Source: a virus. From it: DNA of 29,046 nt. This document shows positions 14,777-23,826 of the stretch, in pieces. A program made the position numbers and the translations under genes. The notes beneath the pieces are model-generated. The model was not told where the DNA came from and searched no databases. It saw only the letters and a program-made list of their open reading frames with translations. Positions within the stretch are counted from its first letter, which is position 1, and each line of letters starts with the position of its first letter. The stretch covers positions 1 through 29,046 of IMG/VR virus record IMGVR_UViG_3300006845_000034. One strand, 5' to 3'.

Positions 14777-15159
14777 TGGCCCGCCTCGACTTCGAGGCCC
14801 GACGCGCCGACGCTCGGCGCATCGTCAAGGCGGGGAAGCAGAAGAAGCGGCGCACGGCCGACGACGTCATGCGCAGGCTCGACGCGGATCCCCAGCCGCT
14901 CGACCTCGGAGCGCTTGAGCTGGTGAGCCTGTACGCGCGGCTGTCGCGCGGGCGGCCGGTCGGCGGCATGTCGATGCTTCCTATCTCTTCGACCGACATG
15001 GCCTTTTGGCTCGACCGGCTCGGCCTGCCGCTCGATGTCGCGAACAGGTCGATTCACGTCCTGGAACTTGTGGACGATGAGATAGTTCGGCGAGACGCGG
15101 CGCAGCGAAGCAAGCCACCGAGGCCGGCAGAGCGGCCCGAACCGAAGCGGAGACGATAG
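14776..15159 (+). CDS. Tail assembly chaperone, second frame (T-like)
   Basis: This encodes 127 residues if initiated at the GTG at 14776, which overlaps the first chaperone's stop by one base. It may also, or only, be made as a -1 frameshift extension. The sequence starts with an Arg/Lys-rich helix (RLDFEARRADARRIVKAGKQ), a helical middle (DLGALELVSLYARLSRGRPV) and a highly basic, Pro-rich end (KPPRPAERPEPKRRR). The neighbouring genes are the reason for the call, since this slot between first chaperone and tape measure normally holds the T part of the G/GT pair. No strong Shine-Dalgarno is seen before the GTG, which favours coupling or frameshifting. Confidence 0.65.
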   Translation: MARLDFEARRADARRIVKAGKQKKRRTADDVMRRLDADPQPLDLGALELVSLYARLSRGRPVGGMSMLPISSTDMAFWLDRLGLPLDVANRSIHVLELVDDEIVRRDAAQRSKPPRPAERPEPKRRR

Positions 15160-15161
15160 GC

Positions 15162-17561
15162 GTGTCGTTCGACTACACCATCAAGGCCGACGGATCTCAG
15201 GCGCAGCAGACGAACGAGAAGGTCACTGACGGCCTGCGCCGTATCGAGAGCGCTGCGGCGCGAGCTGGCGTGGCGATCGGCGGCATGGCCAAGTCGGCGG
15301 CAACCCCGGTCGACGGCCTTACGCGGGCGCTTCGCGCCGAGCAGGAGGTGCTCGAGCGCATCCACGGCCCGCTGCAGCGCTACCAGACCGACCTCGGCGC
15401 GCTCGACAAGCTGTACCGGCAGAACATCATCTCCGTCCAGGAGTACAACCGCGAGCTGGAGGCGATGAATCGCCGGCTGACCTCGGCGCGCGGCGGAAGC
15501 GCGCCGTCCGCACCTGTGCCGGCGCGCGGTGGCGCCAGCGGCGGAGGCGCGGGACTCGCGACCGCGGCGGCCGGGTACCTGACCGCCGGAGCTGCGGTCG
15601 GCGTCGGCAGGGAGATCCTCGACCTCGCCGGCTCGTATCAGCAGCTCGAGAACCGCTTCCGCTCGGTGGCGACAACGCAGGGCGAACTCAACAAGCTGAT
15701 GGACAAAACGCACGGCATCGCCGACCGCACGCGCTCGGACTGGGGCGCGACCGGCGAGGCGTTCGTGCGGATGACGCGCGTGACGAAGGATCTCGGCCTG
15801 TCGCAGGATCGCGTGCTGCGCGTAACCGAGACGCTCGCGAAAGCAACCAAGCTGCAGGGCGCGACGTCCGAGGAAGCATCGGCGTCGATGATCCAGCTAT
15901 CGCAGGCGCTACAGAGCGGCGTGCTCGCGGGCGACGAGTTCAAGTCGCTCAGCGAGAACATGCCCGAGCTTCTCAACAAGATCGCCGAGACCATGGGCGT
16001 GCCGCGGTCGGCGCTGAAGAAGCTCGCGTCAGAGGGCAAGGTCACGTCCGACATCGTCATCAAGTCGATCGAGGGCATGGCCAACGACGTCGACATCGCG
16101 TTCGGCCGGATGAAGCCGACGCTCGCCGACGCGTGGACGAAGTTCAAGAACGACACGACCGAGACCGCCGGCAAGATGCTCGAGAACAGCAACGTGATGG
16201 AGGTGCTGACGAAGGCGATCACGGCGATCGCGCAGGGCTTCAAGGATCTGGCCGGCGTGCTCGGTCCGCTGATCAACGTCGCCGGCAAGGTCGTCGGCGT
16301 CTTCTCGGACATCAAGGACGCGCTCGGTCCCGTCGGCACCGCGCTCGACTACCTCACGAGCCCGCTGAAGCTGGCGAGCAAGACCATCAGCCTGCTCGGA
16401 GACGCCTGGGACTACGTCAACGGTAAGCAGGTCAACTGGCTCGAGCAGGTGCAGCAGATCAACGTCCGCGCTGAGACGATGCGGTCGCTGGCCGAGCGCG
16501 GCGAGAAGGCGTGGCGCGGGTTCGGTGACGCGATCGCCGACATCGCCGGCTCGGTGGTCAAGGCCGGCGACGCGATCGACAAGTTCTTCGAGCCCGGAAA
16601 CAACCGCGCGTTCTTCGGTCTCGGCGACGAGCTGGGGACGACGAGCTTCTCGAGCTTCAAGCGAAACAACGACGAAGTGAAGGCGATCGAGGATCGCCGG
16701 AAGGCCGCATCGGCGGCGCAGCGCAAGTTCATGGAGGAGACGCGCGAGTTTCGCAGGCTGCTCGAAGAGGGCACCGTTCGGAAGAAGCAGGGCGCGTCGG
16801 TCGTGCCGGCGGAGATCCAGGCCGAGTACGACGCGGCCGAGCGCCTGTTTCACCTCGAAGAGGAGCTCGCCGAGGCGTCACGAAAGGCCATCGCCGACCA
16901 GCAGCCCGACCTTGCCGCCGACCTTGCGGCGTACGACAAGATGCGCGAGGCGACGTTCCGCTGGAAGATGGAGCTGCAGTCGCTGAAGAAGGACGGTTTC
17001 GACGAGCTACGCAAGGGCGCGGTCGCCGGCCTCAACGAGATCAAGTCGGAGATCTTCGACATCTCGACCGTCGAGGTCGAGGCGATGAAGAACGCGTTTC
17101 GCGGCATCGAGGACAACCTGGTCGAGGCGTTTCGCGGCGGCAAGACGGCGTGGGCCGAGCTGGCGAAGGCGATCGAGGGCGACCTGCTGCGCATCGCGCT
17201 TCGGCTCGTCGAGATGCGGCTCATCATGCTGGCCGGCGGCGGTGGTGGCGCTGGCGCTGGTCTCGGCGGCAGCACGTTCCTCACGATGGGCGGCAACCAC
17301 GCCACCGGCGGTTCGTACACCGAGCGCCGCGCCGGCGGCACGGACTCGCACATGGTGATGTTCCGCATGTCGACCGGCGAGCGCGCGGACTTCGTGCCAC
17401 GCGGTACCAGCGGCGGCGGCGCGGCCAGCGTCGTCAACCACATGGTGTTCGACCCGCGCCAGCTGACCGGCTACATCGGGACGGCCGCTGGACAGCGGGC
17501 CGTGTTCAGCGTTATCAAGAGCAACCCGCGGGCCTTCCGCGCAGCCCTGGAGCGAGCGTGA
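15162..17561 (+). CDS. Tape measure protein
   Basis: This encodes 799 residues from a GTG. Residues about 159-305 match the tape measure N-terminal domain (TIGR02675) closely: SYQQLENRFRSVATTQGELN, DRVLRVTETLAKATKLQGAT, SMIQLSQALQSGVLAGDEF and ENMPELLNKIAETMGVPRSALKKLASEGKV. An Ala/Gly-rich hydrophobic part (about 126-155) precedes it, and long helices follow. The C terminus has the Gly-rich FLTMGGNHATGGSYTERRAGG and GERADFVPRG often seen in this family. I see no cysteine in it. At about 0.15 nm per residue the tail would be near 120 nm. It sets tail length and is ejected ahead of DNA. No peptidase motif is evident in the protein itself. Confidence 0.93.
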   Translation: MSFDYTIKADGSQAQQTNEKVTDGLRRIESAAARAGVAIGGMAKSAATPVDGLTRALRAEQEVLERIHGPLQRYQTDLGALDKLYRQNIISVQEYNRELEAMNRRLTSARGGSAPSAPVPARGGASGGGAGLATAAAGYLTAGAAVGVGREILDLAGSYQQLENRFRSVATTQGELNKLMDKTHGIADRTRSDWGATGEAFVRMTRVTKDLGLSQDRVLRVTETLAKATKLQGATSEEASASMIQLSQALQSGVLAGDEFKSLSENMPELLNKIAETMGVPRSALKKLASEGKVTSDIVIKSIEGMANDVDIAFGRMKPTLADAWTKFKNDTTETAGKMLENSNVMEVLTKAITAIAQGFKDLAGVLGPLINVAGKVVGVFSDIKDALGPVGTALDYLTSPLKLASKTISLLGDAWDYVNGKQVNWLEQVQQINVRAETMRSLAERGEKAWRGFGDAIADIAGSVVKAGDAIDKFFEPGNNRAFFGLGDELGTTSFSSFKRNNDEVKAIEDRRKAASAAQRKFMEETREFRRLLEEGTVRKKQGASVVPAEIQAEYDAAERLFHLEEELAEASRKAIADQQPDLAADLAAYDKMREATFRWKMELQSLKKDGFDELRKGAVAGLNEIKSEIFDISTVEVEAMKNAFRGIEDNLVEAFRGGKTAWAELAKAIEGDLLRIALRLVEMRLIMLAGGGGGAGAGLGGSTFLTMGGNHATGGSYTERRAGGTDSHMVMFRMSTGERADFVPRGTSGGGAASVVNHMVFDPRQLTGYIGTAAGQRAVFSVIKSNPRAFRAALERA

Positions 17562-18277
17562 CCGAGCAGACCGAACCACCGTGGGCGCGTCCGGTGCCGA
17601 TGCCTGACCGTCCGATCCACGTCAGCCCGAACGTGGTCGACCATCGCCGACGCACCGCGGCAACGCATGCTGGGGCCGCCGGCGGCGGCGCCGTGGCCGG
17701 CGCGATCGCTGCCTGCGTCGCCGTGCATCCCGGGCCGGTGACCGACCGCGACCTCGACCTGTACGAGCTGACGAGCGTGACGCTCGACCGCGTGCAGGGC
17801 TTCTGGCAAGGCCAGATGCCCGACGGCTGGCGCGACGCCCGAGTGGTCCTGACGGCCGAACTGGGCGAGACAACCCCGTGCGGGCGCGCAGACGCCGCGA
17901 GCGGGCCTTTCTACTGCCCGGCCGACCGGAAGGTCTACCTCGACCTGACCTTCCTACGAGCGATTCAGGGCGACCTGGCGCGCGCGTACGTGATCGGTCA
18001 CGAGGTCGGGCACCACGTCCAGGAGCTGCAGCGCGCGGCCGTGACGGACGTGGAGATCGAGCTCGAGGCTGACTGCCTCGCGGGCCGCTGGATCGCCAGC
18101 GAGCTGGCGGCGGGGCGCGTCAAGGACCAGGACGTAGAGCTGGCGCTCGCCGAGGCTGCGGCTGTCGGTGACGACCGGATCTGCCCGAGCTGCTCGCCGG
18201 AGTCGTGGACGCACGGCTCAAGCGCGCAGCGTGTCGCCGCGGTCAAGCGCGGCATGGAGGAACTCAAGTGCAGGTAA
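17558..18277 (+). CDS. Neutral zinc metallopeptidase, YpfJ family
   Basis: This encodes 239 residues. The GTG at 17558 overlaps the tape measure stop as GTGA. Residues about 38-56 are hydrophobic (AGAAGGGAVAGAIAACVAV), a possible membrane anchor with a lipobox-like IAAC, but 38 residues precede it. The rest matches YpfJ-type Zn peptidases (PF04228): SGPFYCPADRKVYLDLTFL, then YVIGHEVGHHVQ (H148-E149-x2-H152), then ELEADCLAG (E170 as probable third ligand), then AAAVGDDR and PESWTHGSSAQRV. All catalytic residues are present. E. coli YpfJ is somewhat longer at the N terminus. Substrate and location are not known; in this slot it could be a tail-tip enzyme for peptidoglycan or envelope protein, or a moron expressed in the host. 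Confidence 0.85.
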   Translation: MTEQTEPPWARPVPMPDRPIHVSPNVVDHRRRTAATHAGAAGGGAVAGAIAACVAVHPGPVTDRDLDLYELTSVTLDRVQGFWQGQMPDGWRDARVVLTAELGETTPCGRADAASGPFYCPADRKVYLDLTFLRAIQGDLARAYVIGHEVGHHVQELQRAAVTDVEIELEADCLAGRWIASELAAGRVKDQDVELALAEAAAVGDDRICPSCSPESWTHGSSAQRVAAVKRGMEELKCR

Positions 18278-19362
18278 GCAATGTGACGAAGGCGAGGATC
18301 AAGGCCGGCGCGATCGTGGCTGGCGTGCTGCTGCTGGTTGCGGCGTCGGTGTTAGCCGTGCCGCAGCAGCGGCGCAGCATCCAGGGCGCGGATCAGATGG
18401 TGCTGAACGGCGGCGGGCTCCGCAAGGTCTTCACCAACTCTGCCGGAGTGCTCGGCGGGTCGGGCACCAGCGGCAACCCGCTGACCGTGACGATCTCGCA
18501 GGGCTCTGGCCTCGCGGGAACCGGCTCGAGCGGTGACGCGCTCGCGACCGACACGACGTCGAGCTTCAACTATGTCTCCGGCAAGCTCGCGATGCCGAAC
18601 GACTACGCGGCGACGCACATGGAGTGGGTCGACGAGTTCATGTACGGCGCAGGCACCGTCGCGAACGACGCCAAGGTCGGAATGCTGTGGGGCGCGAACG
18701 TCTCGAGCGGAACCTTCTCAGGCAACGCGACCGGCACGACGACCAGGCCGGGCATCGGCGAGCTCGGCACGGGCACCACGACCACCGGACGCATCGCGCT
18801 GACGACCGGAACCAGCCACCTCGACTTCGGGTCAGGGACCTGGAACTTCCAGTGGACGGGCGGATTCCCGACGCTGTCGACCGGCGCCGAGGAGTACGCG
18901 ACCGTCGTCGGGTTCCTCGACAACTCTGGCGCCGTGAACCAGGTCGACGGCTGCTACTTCCTGTATGACCGCGGCAACGTCGCGACGTCGGGGCCGAACA
19001 CCGGCAACGCCGACAAGCTGTCGTGCTGGTGCGCATCGAACAGCAACCGCACCACGTTCCTGATGGACGGCACGACCGTCTCGAACGAGTCGTTCACGAC
19101 GGTGAACGCGCCGGTCGCGGCGCTGACGCTGCCGAGCACCAACATCTACTCGCTGGAGGTGCGCATGACCGGCACGACGCGCGCCGAGTTCTTCGTCAAC
19201 GGTACCAAGAGCTGCAACATCAACACGAACATCCCGAGCGGCGCGACGCGACTGCTCGGCGCGGGGATGCTCATCATCAAGTCGGCAGGCACGACGGCAA
19301 GACAGGTCGATGTCGACCGCGCGAAGCTGGCCGTTGACCTGACCGCAGCGAGGTCGCCGTGA
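18268..19362 (+). CDS. Lectin-like (concanavalin-fold) tail fibre protein with N-terminal hydrophobic segment
   Basis: This encodes 364 residues. The GTG at 18268 follows GGAGGAA (18256-18262) and overlaps the peptidase gene by 10 nt; the 18205 start is rejected because it overlaps more. Residues 8-12 are basic (KARIK), and 13-31 are hydrophobic (AGAIVAGVLLLVAASVLAV), like a signal peptide or anchor. After a Gly/Thr/Ser linker, residues from about 112 resemble the jelly-roll lectin domain of phage fibres (MEWVDEFMYGAGTV, GRIALTTGTSHLDFGSG, YSLEVRMTGTTRAEFFVNG, VDVDRAKLAVDLTAAR). Four cysteines cluster around GCYFLYD, KLSCWC and KSCNI. It likely binds host glycans. Export of such a protein through Sec would be unusual for a tail component. 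Confidence 0.7.
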   Translation: MQVSNVTKARIKAGAIVAGVLLLVAASVLAVPQQRRSIQGADQMVLNGGGLRKVFTNSAGVLGGSGTSGNPLTVTISQGSGLAGTGSSGDALATDTTSSFNYVSGKLAMPNDYAATHMEWVDEFMYGAGTVANDAKVGMLWGANVSSGTFSGNATGTTTRPGIGELGTGTTTTGRIALTTGTSHLDFGSGTWNFQWTGGFPTLSTGAEEYATVVGFLDNSGAVNQVDGCYFLYDRGNVATSGPNTGNADKLSCWCASNSNRTTFLMDGTTVSNESFTTVNAPVAALTLPSTNIYSLEVRMTGTTRAEFFVNGTKSCNINTNIPSGATRLLGAGMLIIKSAGTTARQVDVDRAKLAVDLTAARSP

Positions 19363-22250
19363 AGCTCAGCCGACCGAAGATCGCCGGCCTCACGGCCGCC
19401 TTTGCCGTCATACTCGGCATTGTCGCGCACTGCACAGGCGTGTCGCCGACCAGCCCGCGCGGCATCTCGAGCCCGGTGTTCTCGACCGTCGGCCTGCGTC
19501 GCACCATCGACGTGACGGCGTACGGCGCGAAGGGCGACGGATCGACCGACGACCGCGTATCGATCACGTCGGCGATGTCCGCCGCGTGCGCGGCCGGCGC
19601 AACCGACCTGTTCTTCCCGCCTGGCGTGTACATCGTGTCCCGCAACGGCTCGAGCGCGTTCTCGATCGATATGAGCTGCGGCGACATCGCGTGGACGGGA
19701 ATCCGCGATCGATCGATCATCAAGCAACCGACGGGCATGCCGGATGCGGCCGTGCCGATCATTCGCGTCGACGCGAAGAAGAACGTCACGTTCAGCGGCC
19801 TGGTGCTCGACGGCAACTGGGGGAACTGCGTCACGCGGGTCACCTCGGCGTCCAACGGCGTGGCACTCAACGGTGCTGGCACGATCAACGTCGACGACGC
19901 GTCGTGCTTTCCGGCGGGCACGTTCTTCGCGGTCATCACCGACACGGCCGGCACCGAGTTCCTCTCGTGCACGGGCAAGACAGGCACGACGCTCACCGGG
20001 TGCACGGCGAGCGGCACGCTCGGCGGGTCGGCGATCGGCACGCTTTTTACGGACCAGCGCATCGGGTACGTGATCTCCCAGGCGGGCATCAACCACTCGA
20101 CGCAGGCGCCGACCGGGCACACGACGACCATCGCGTCTGGGTCCAACGGTGCGGTGCTTCCGCAGGCGACGATCAACGTCGTCAGCACGACCGGGTTCGC
20201 GTTCCAGTCCGGTGAGACGCTCTGGATCAGGACGTCGCTGGGCTACCAGCTCGTCACGTGCACGGGCACGTCGGGCGGCACTCAGTTTACCGGATGCAGC
20301 GGCGGCATCGGTACACTGACGACCGGCAACGAGGTCTACAACGGCACGACGAACGCATCGAACCACGGCATCATGGTTCGCGGCTCGCAGAACGTCCTCA
20401 TCGAGAACGTTCGCATGCGGCAGATCTACGGCGACTGCATGTGGATCGGCGCTGCGTCGACATCGGCTGTCGGCAACCACTCGCGAAACATCCGCGTCAA
20501 GAACGTCAACTGCGAGATCGTCGCCCGCAACGGCATCTCGCTGATCGGCACCGAAGACGTTGTCATCGACGGGTTCTACACGCTGAACGTCAAGGCTCAG
20601 GCGATCGACGCCGAGCCGGTCAACATCCACAACCGAGCTGTGTTCGTCACGAACAGCGTGCTCGACACGTGGTTCGAGAAGGAGATCACGCACGGCGGTA
20701 ACCCGCTGTCGATCGTCGGCGGAAAGAACCTTGCGACGGCGAGCGGGTCTGATTCCGCGCGCGGGTGGCGCGTCACTGGAAATCTGATCCGCGGCACCGT
20801 GTACATCGAGAAAACGACCGACGTGGTGTTCTCGAACAATCGCGTCGTCCTCGACTACGGTACGCCCATCGACGGCGACCCTGATCTCGCCGGCGGCGCC
20901 GGCGTGCTCGCCGAGATGGGAAATAACCACCTCGAGATCACCGGGAACTATATCTACTCGCGGCCGAGCTCGTCCGGCGCGGAGGGCGGTGCCGACACCG
21001 CGGCGCTGGCGATCTGGACGTACCAGAGCGGCTCGCTCCGCATCGAGCCGTCGAACGTCATCATCGCGAACAACAAGATCGAAGCGCGCAACGCGCGCAG
21101 CGCCATCATGGTCAAGGGCGCGGGCGGCGCGATCAGCGGCGACAGCGGAACGTCGACGGCGATCGACAACGTCACGCTGACCGACAGCACGAAGTCGTGG
21201 ACCACGAACCAGTGGCAAGGGTTCATGGTGCAGACCGGCAGCGTGATCGGCACGGTGGCGAGCAACACGGCGACCGCGCTCACGCTCAATCGATTCACGA
21301 TCGGAACATCGGGCGCCTGCACGACCACCGTCGGCGCAACGTGCTCGGCCGCGTGGCTCGATGGACTCGGCAACCAGGCAACCACGCCTCCGACCGGCAC
21401 CTATCAGATCTACCGCCAGACCGGCGTGATCGACATCTTCAACAACGAGCTTGACCTCACCGAGGACGGACGCGGCAAGGGCAAGTGGGGCGTGAACATC
21501 ACGAACGGCCCGAACAATGCGACGGGCATGCGCGTGCGCGTGCGGAGCAACAAGATCCGCAACTGCGACACGTACGCGATCCGTCTCCGCTTCGACGGCA
21601 CGACGCCGTACCCGCTGCTCGAGGTCACCGATAACTTCGCCTGGGACGATCTGCCGACGCACACGTGCACGAACCTGCTGCGGTTCGAAAACGCGATCCT
21701 GGCGACGAAGTTCATCATGTCCGGGAACGTCAAGGGCGAGGGCGTGACGAACATGCAGAGCGGCCTGAGCGCGGGCACGTGGCTCGTGCGCGACGGCCTG
21801 GTTCAGGCGTGGGCTGGCTACGGATCGCCGGAGGGCGTCGTCACCGCGCCTGCAGGCTCGACGTATCAGCGGCTCGACGGCGGCATCGGCATCAGCCACT
21901 ACACGAAGGACACCGGCTCGAGCAGCACAGGGTGGAAGGATCGCGGCACGCTGTCGATCCTGTCCACCATTGGACACCACACGACGACCGGAACGTCGCC
22001 CGGCGTGACGTCGTGTGGAACCGGCGCGAGCATCGTTGGCGACGACTACGCGGGAACCGTCACCGAGGGCACGGGCGCGAGCGGTTGCACGCTCACGTTC
22101 GGTACGACGTACACGACGCGTCCGAGCTGCCAGCTCTACAACGAAGACAACCTCGGATTTACCTCGGCAGCCACGGCGACCACGCTCACCATCACCAATG
22201 TCGGCGCGCTGTCCAGCAAGCGCATCGACTACGTCTGCTTCGGCCACTAA
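19359..22250 (+). CDS. Tailspike with pectate-lyase-like beta-helix, N-terminal hydrophobic segment
   Basis: This encodes 963 residues from a GTG that overlaps the previous stop as GTGA. Residues 8-23 (IAGLTAAFAVILGIVA) follow a basic start (MKLSRPK) and precede C25, giving a signal- or anchor-like N terminus. From residue 49, IDVTAYGAKGDGSTDD and FFPPGVYIVS match the start of phage Pectate_lyase_3 beta-helices. Two inserted modules with LSCTG..LTGCT and VTCTG..FTGCS are tandem copies of a small beta module common in phage fibres. Later segments (VTGNLIRG, SNNRVVLDYG, ITGNYIYS, IANNKIEARN) are the rungs of the helix. The C terminus holds a Cys-paired domain ending DYVCFGH. The whole protein has about 19 cysteines. 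It probably degrades or binds host surface polysaccharide. Confidence 0.85.
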   Translation: MKLSRPKIAGLTAAFAVILGIVAHCTGVSPTSPRGISSPVFSTVGLRRTIDVTAYGAKGDGSTDDRVSITSAMSAACAAGATDLFFPPGVYIVSRNGSSAFSIDMSCGDIAWTGIRDRSIIKQPTGMPDAAVPIIRVDAKKNVTFSGLVLDGNWGNCVTRVTSASNGVALNGAGTINVDDASCFPAGTFFAVITDTAGTEFLSCTGKTGTTLTGCTASGTLGGSAIGTLFTDQRIGYVISQAGINHSTQAPTGHTTTIASGSNGAVLPQATINVVSTTGFAFQSGETLWIRTSLGYQLVTCTGTSGGTQFTGCSGGIGTLTTGNEVYNGTTNASNHGIMVRGSQNVLIENVRMRQIYGDCMWIGAASTSAVGNHSRNIRVKNVNCEIVARNGISLIGTEDVVIDGFYTLNVKAQAIDAEPVNIHNRAVFVTNSVLDTWFEKEITHGGNPLSIVGGKNLATASGSDSARGWRVTGNLIRGTVYIEKTTDVVFSNNRVVLDYGTPIDGDPDLAGGAGVLAEMGNNHLEITGNYIYSRPSSSGAEGGADTAALAIWTYQSGSLRIEPSNVIIANNKIEARNARSAIMVKGAGGAISGDSGTSTAIDNVTLTDSTKSWTTNQWQGFMVQTGSVIGTVASNTATALTLNRFTIGTSGACTTTVGATCSAAWLDGLGNQATTPPTGTYQIYRQTGVIDIFNNELDLTEDGRGKGKWGVNITNGPNNATGMRVRVRSNKIRNCDTYAIRLRFDGTTPYPLLEVTDNFAWDDLPTHTCTNLLRFENAILATKFIMSGNVKGEGVTNMQSGLSAGTWLVRDGLVQAWAGYGSPEGVVTAPAGSTYQRLDGGIGISHYTKDTGSSSTGWKDRGTLSILSTIGHHTTTGTSPGVTSCGTGASIVGDDYAGTVTEGTGASGCTLTFGTTYTTRPSCQLYNEDNLGFTSAATATTLTITNVGALSSKRIDYVCFGH

Positions 22251-22263
22251 GGAGCACCAGACC

Positions 22264-22977
22264 ATGCGCCTGAACGAATCGAACGTATTGCTCCGAGAGG
22301 TGAGCGTTCGCCTGCTGAATCCGTCGACAGGCGCTCCGGTGCCAGGCAAGTCGCAGGCGAACGTCACCATCAAGACGGCCAAGCCTGGCGCCAATCTGGT
22401 TGCGTCGTCAGCGACGTTGACCGAGGTCACCGGCGGCGTGTCCGGCGGCGGCTATCGGTTGCGGTTCACGACGGGCGAGGTCGACACGCTCGGCGAGCTC
22501 CACTACGAGATCACCGACGCCAGCATCCAGCCGGTCTACGACGCGGTGACGATCGAATCGCCGTTCCGTGCGCTCGACATCGACGCCGCGGCGATCACCG
22601 CAGCGAAGTTTGCGGCCGACGCGATCGACGCGAACGCGCTGAAGACCGACGCGATCGACGAGATCAAGGCGGCAGTCGCCACGGCCGTCTGGGCAGGCGC
22701 GGTGTCGAGCAACCGGCCGGCCGGCTCGATGGGCGAGATCCTCCAGGTGCTTGCGGGCATCCTGCGAAACAACGTGCTGATCGATAACCCGACGTACGGC
22801 ACGAACAACCTGCTTACCGCTGCCCGCGTCCGCGTGTTCGCCAACGCGGCGGACTGCAACGCGGCGACGCCCGGAGCGGGCGGAGACGAGGGGGCGATCT
22901 TCAAGTTCTCGATCAGCGCCGACGACGCGCTGAACGGCGGCCGCTTCAACAGCTGGAAGCAGACGAGGACGCTCTAA
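22264..22977 (+). CDS. Tail fibre / baseplate-type protein
   Basis: This encodes 237 residues. I chose the ATG at 22264 because it follows GGAG at about 22251 and starts a protein (MRLNESNVLLREVSVRLLNP) with a typical beta N terminus; the long upstream frame overlaps the tailspike gene. Residues 10-100 are Ig-like beta (GYRLRFTTGEVDTLGELHYE). Residues about 108-140 are a low-complexity helix of DAAAITAAKFAADAIDAN type that recurs in phage fibres and probably forms a trimeric coil. The rest is helical and then beta. The assignment rests on composition and location after the tailspike. Confidence 0.65.
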   Translation: MRLNESNVLLREVSVRLLNPSTGAPVPGKSQANVTIKTAKPGANLVASSATLTEVTGGVSGGGYRLRFTTGEVDTLGELHYEITDASIQPVYDAVTIESPFRALDIDAAAITAAKFAADAIDANALKTDAIDEIKAAVATAVWAGAVSSNRPAGSMGEILQVLAGILRNNVLIDNPTYGTNNLLTAARVRVFANAADCNAATPGAGGDEGAIFKFSISADDALNGGRFNSWKQTRTL

Positions 22978-22980
22978 GCC

Positions 22981-23826
22981 ATGACCATGGGCCTCGCCAC
23001 AGTCGGCTACGCAACGCCGACGCCGCCGACGCCGGCGGGCGGCGCGTCTGGCGTGCGGTTCTACTTCACGATGGTTGACGAGAACACCGGCGCGCTGACG
23101 TCCGGCCTCACCATCAGCGCGTCGGAGCTGCAGCTCTCGATCAACGGTGCCGCGTTCGGGGACCGAGTCGGCGCGACGCCGACCAGCATCGGCTCAGGCT
23201 GCTACTACTACGTCCTCGACAGCGCCGAGGCGATCGCCGGCGCGACGGTACTCTTCAAGATCAACAAGACCGGGTACAAGGACTCGGCCGGCCAACCAAT
23301 CATCCAGAAGTTCGTTGTCGACACGCTGGTCGGCGAGGCGCAGAGCGCGATCCTCGCGGCGCTGACCTCGTCGGTGGCTGCCGTGCTCGCCAACCAGTCC
23401 GCGAACGTCACGTCGATCAACTCGAACACCGACTCGGAGATCGCCGCGGCCATCACGGCGATCAACTCGCACACCGACACGAAGGTCAGCGAGTCCGAAG
23501 GCGTCATCACTGATGCCATCGACGATATCCCGACGGCCGCGGAGATCGACGCGCAGCTCTCGGCAGCGCACGGCGCAGGCACGTGGGGAACCGCGGGACT
23601 CGACGTCAATGCCATCGTGACGGCGGTGTTCAACGCGCTTGTCGAGGGCTCGGTCACCTTCGGTGACTCGGTGCGCGCCCTGCTGTCGCTGACCGGCGGG
23701 CCTGTCGGCGACTTCAACACCGGAACGCTGGTGTTCAAGTCGCTCAACGGCGCGAAGACCAGGCTCACGATCACCACGGACGATTCTGGTCGTCTCGTTA
23801 CGACGATCGGAGACCTCTCGCCGTGA
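22981..23826 (+). CDS. Tail fibre protein
   Basis: This encodes 281 residues and starts 3 nt after the previous stop. Residues 20-115 are a beta domain (GVRFYFTMVDENTGALTSGL). From about 120 to 180 the sequence is a helical coil with INSNTDSEIAAAITAINSHTD repeats, typical of trimeric fibres. The motif PTAAEIDAQLSAAHGAGTWG, followed by small C-terminal beta strands, recurs in many phage fibre or baseplate proteins. The likely role is a short fibre or fibre attachment protein; host specificity cannot be read from it. Confidence 0.7.
   Translation: MTMGLATVGYATPTPPTPAGGASGVRFYFTMVDENTGALTSGLTISASELQLSINGAAFGDRVGATPTSIGSGCYYYVLDSAEAIAGATVLFKINKTGYKDSAGQPIIQKFVVDTLVGEAQSAILAALTSSVAAVLANQSANVTSINSNTDSEIAAAITAINSHTDTKVSESEGVITDAIDDIPTAAEIDAQLSAAHGAGTWGTAGLDVNAIVTAVFNALVEGSVTFGDSVRALLSLTGGPVGDFNTGTLVFKSLNGAKTRLTITTDDSGRLVTTIGDLSP

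Noticed and set aside
19146-22430. 1094-residue open frame on the - strand opposite the tailspike and lectin genes
   Set aside because: It is Arg/Asp/Val/Ala-rich without domains, lies opposite well-recognised + strand genes, and is an expected by-product of extreme third-position GC.
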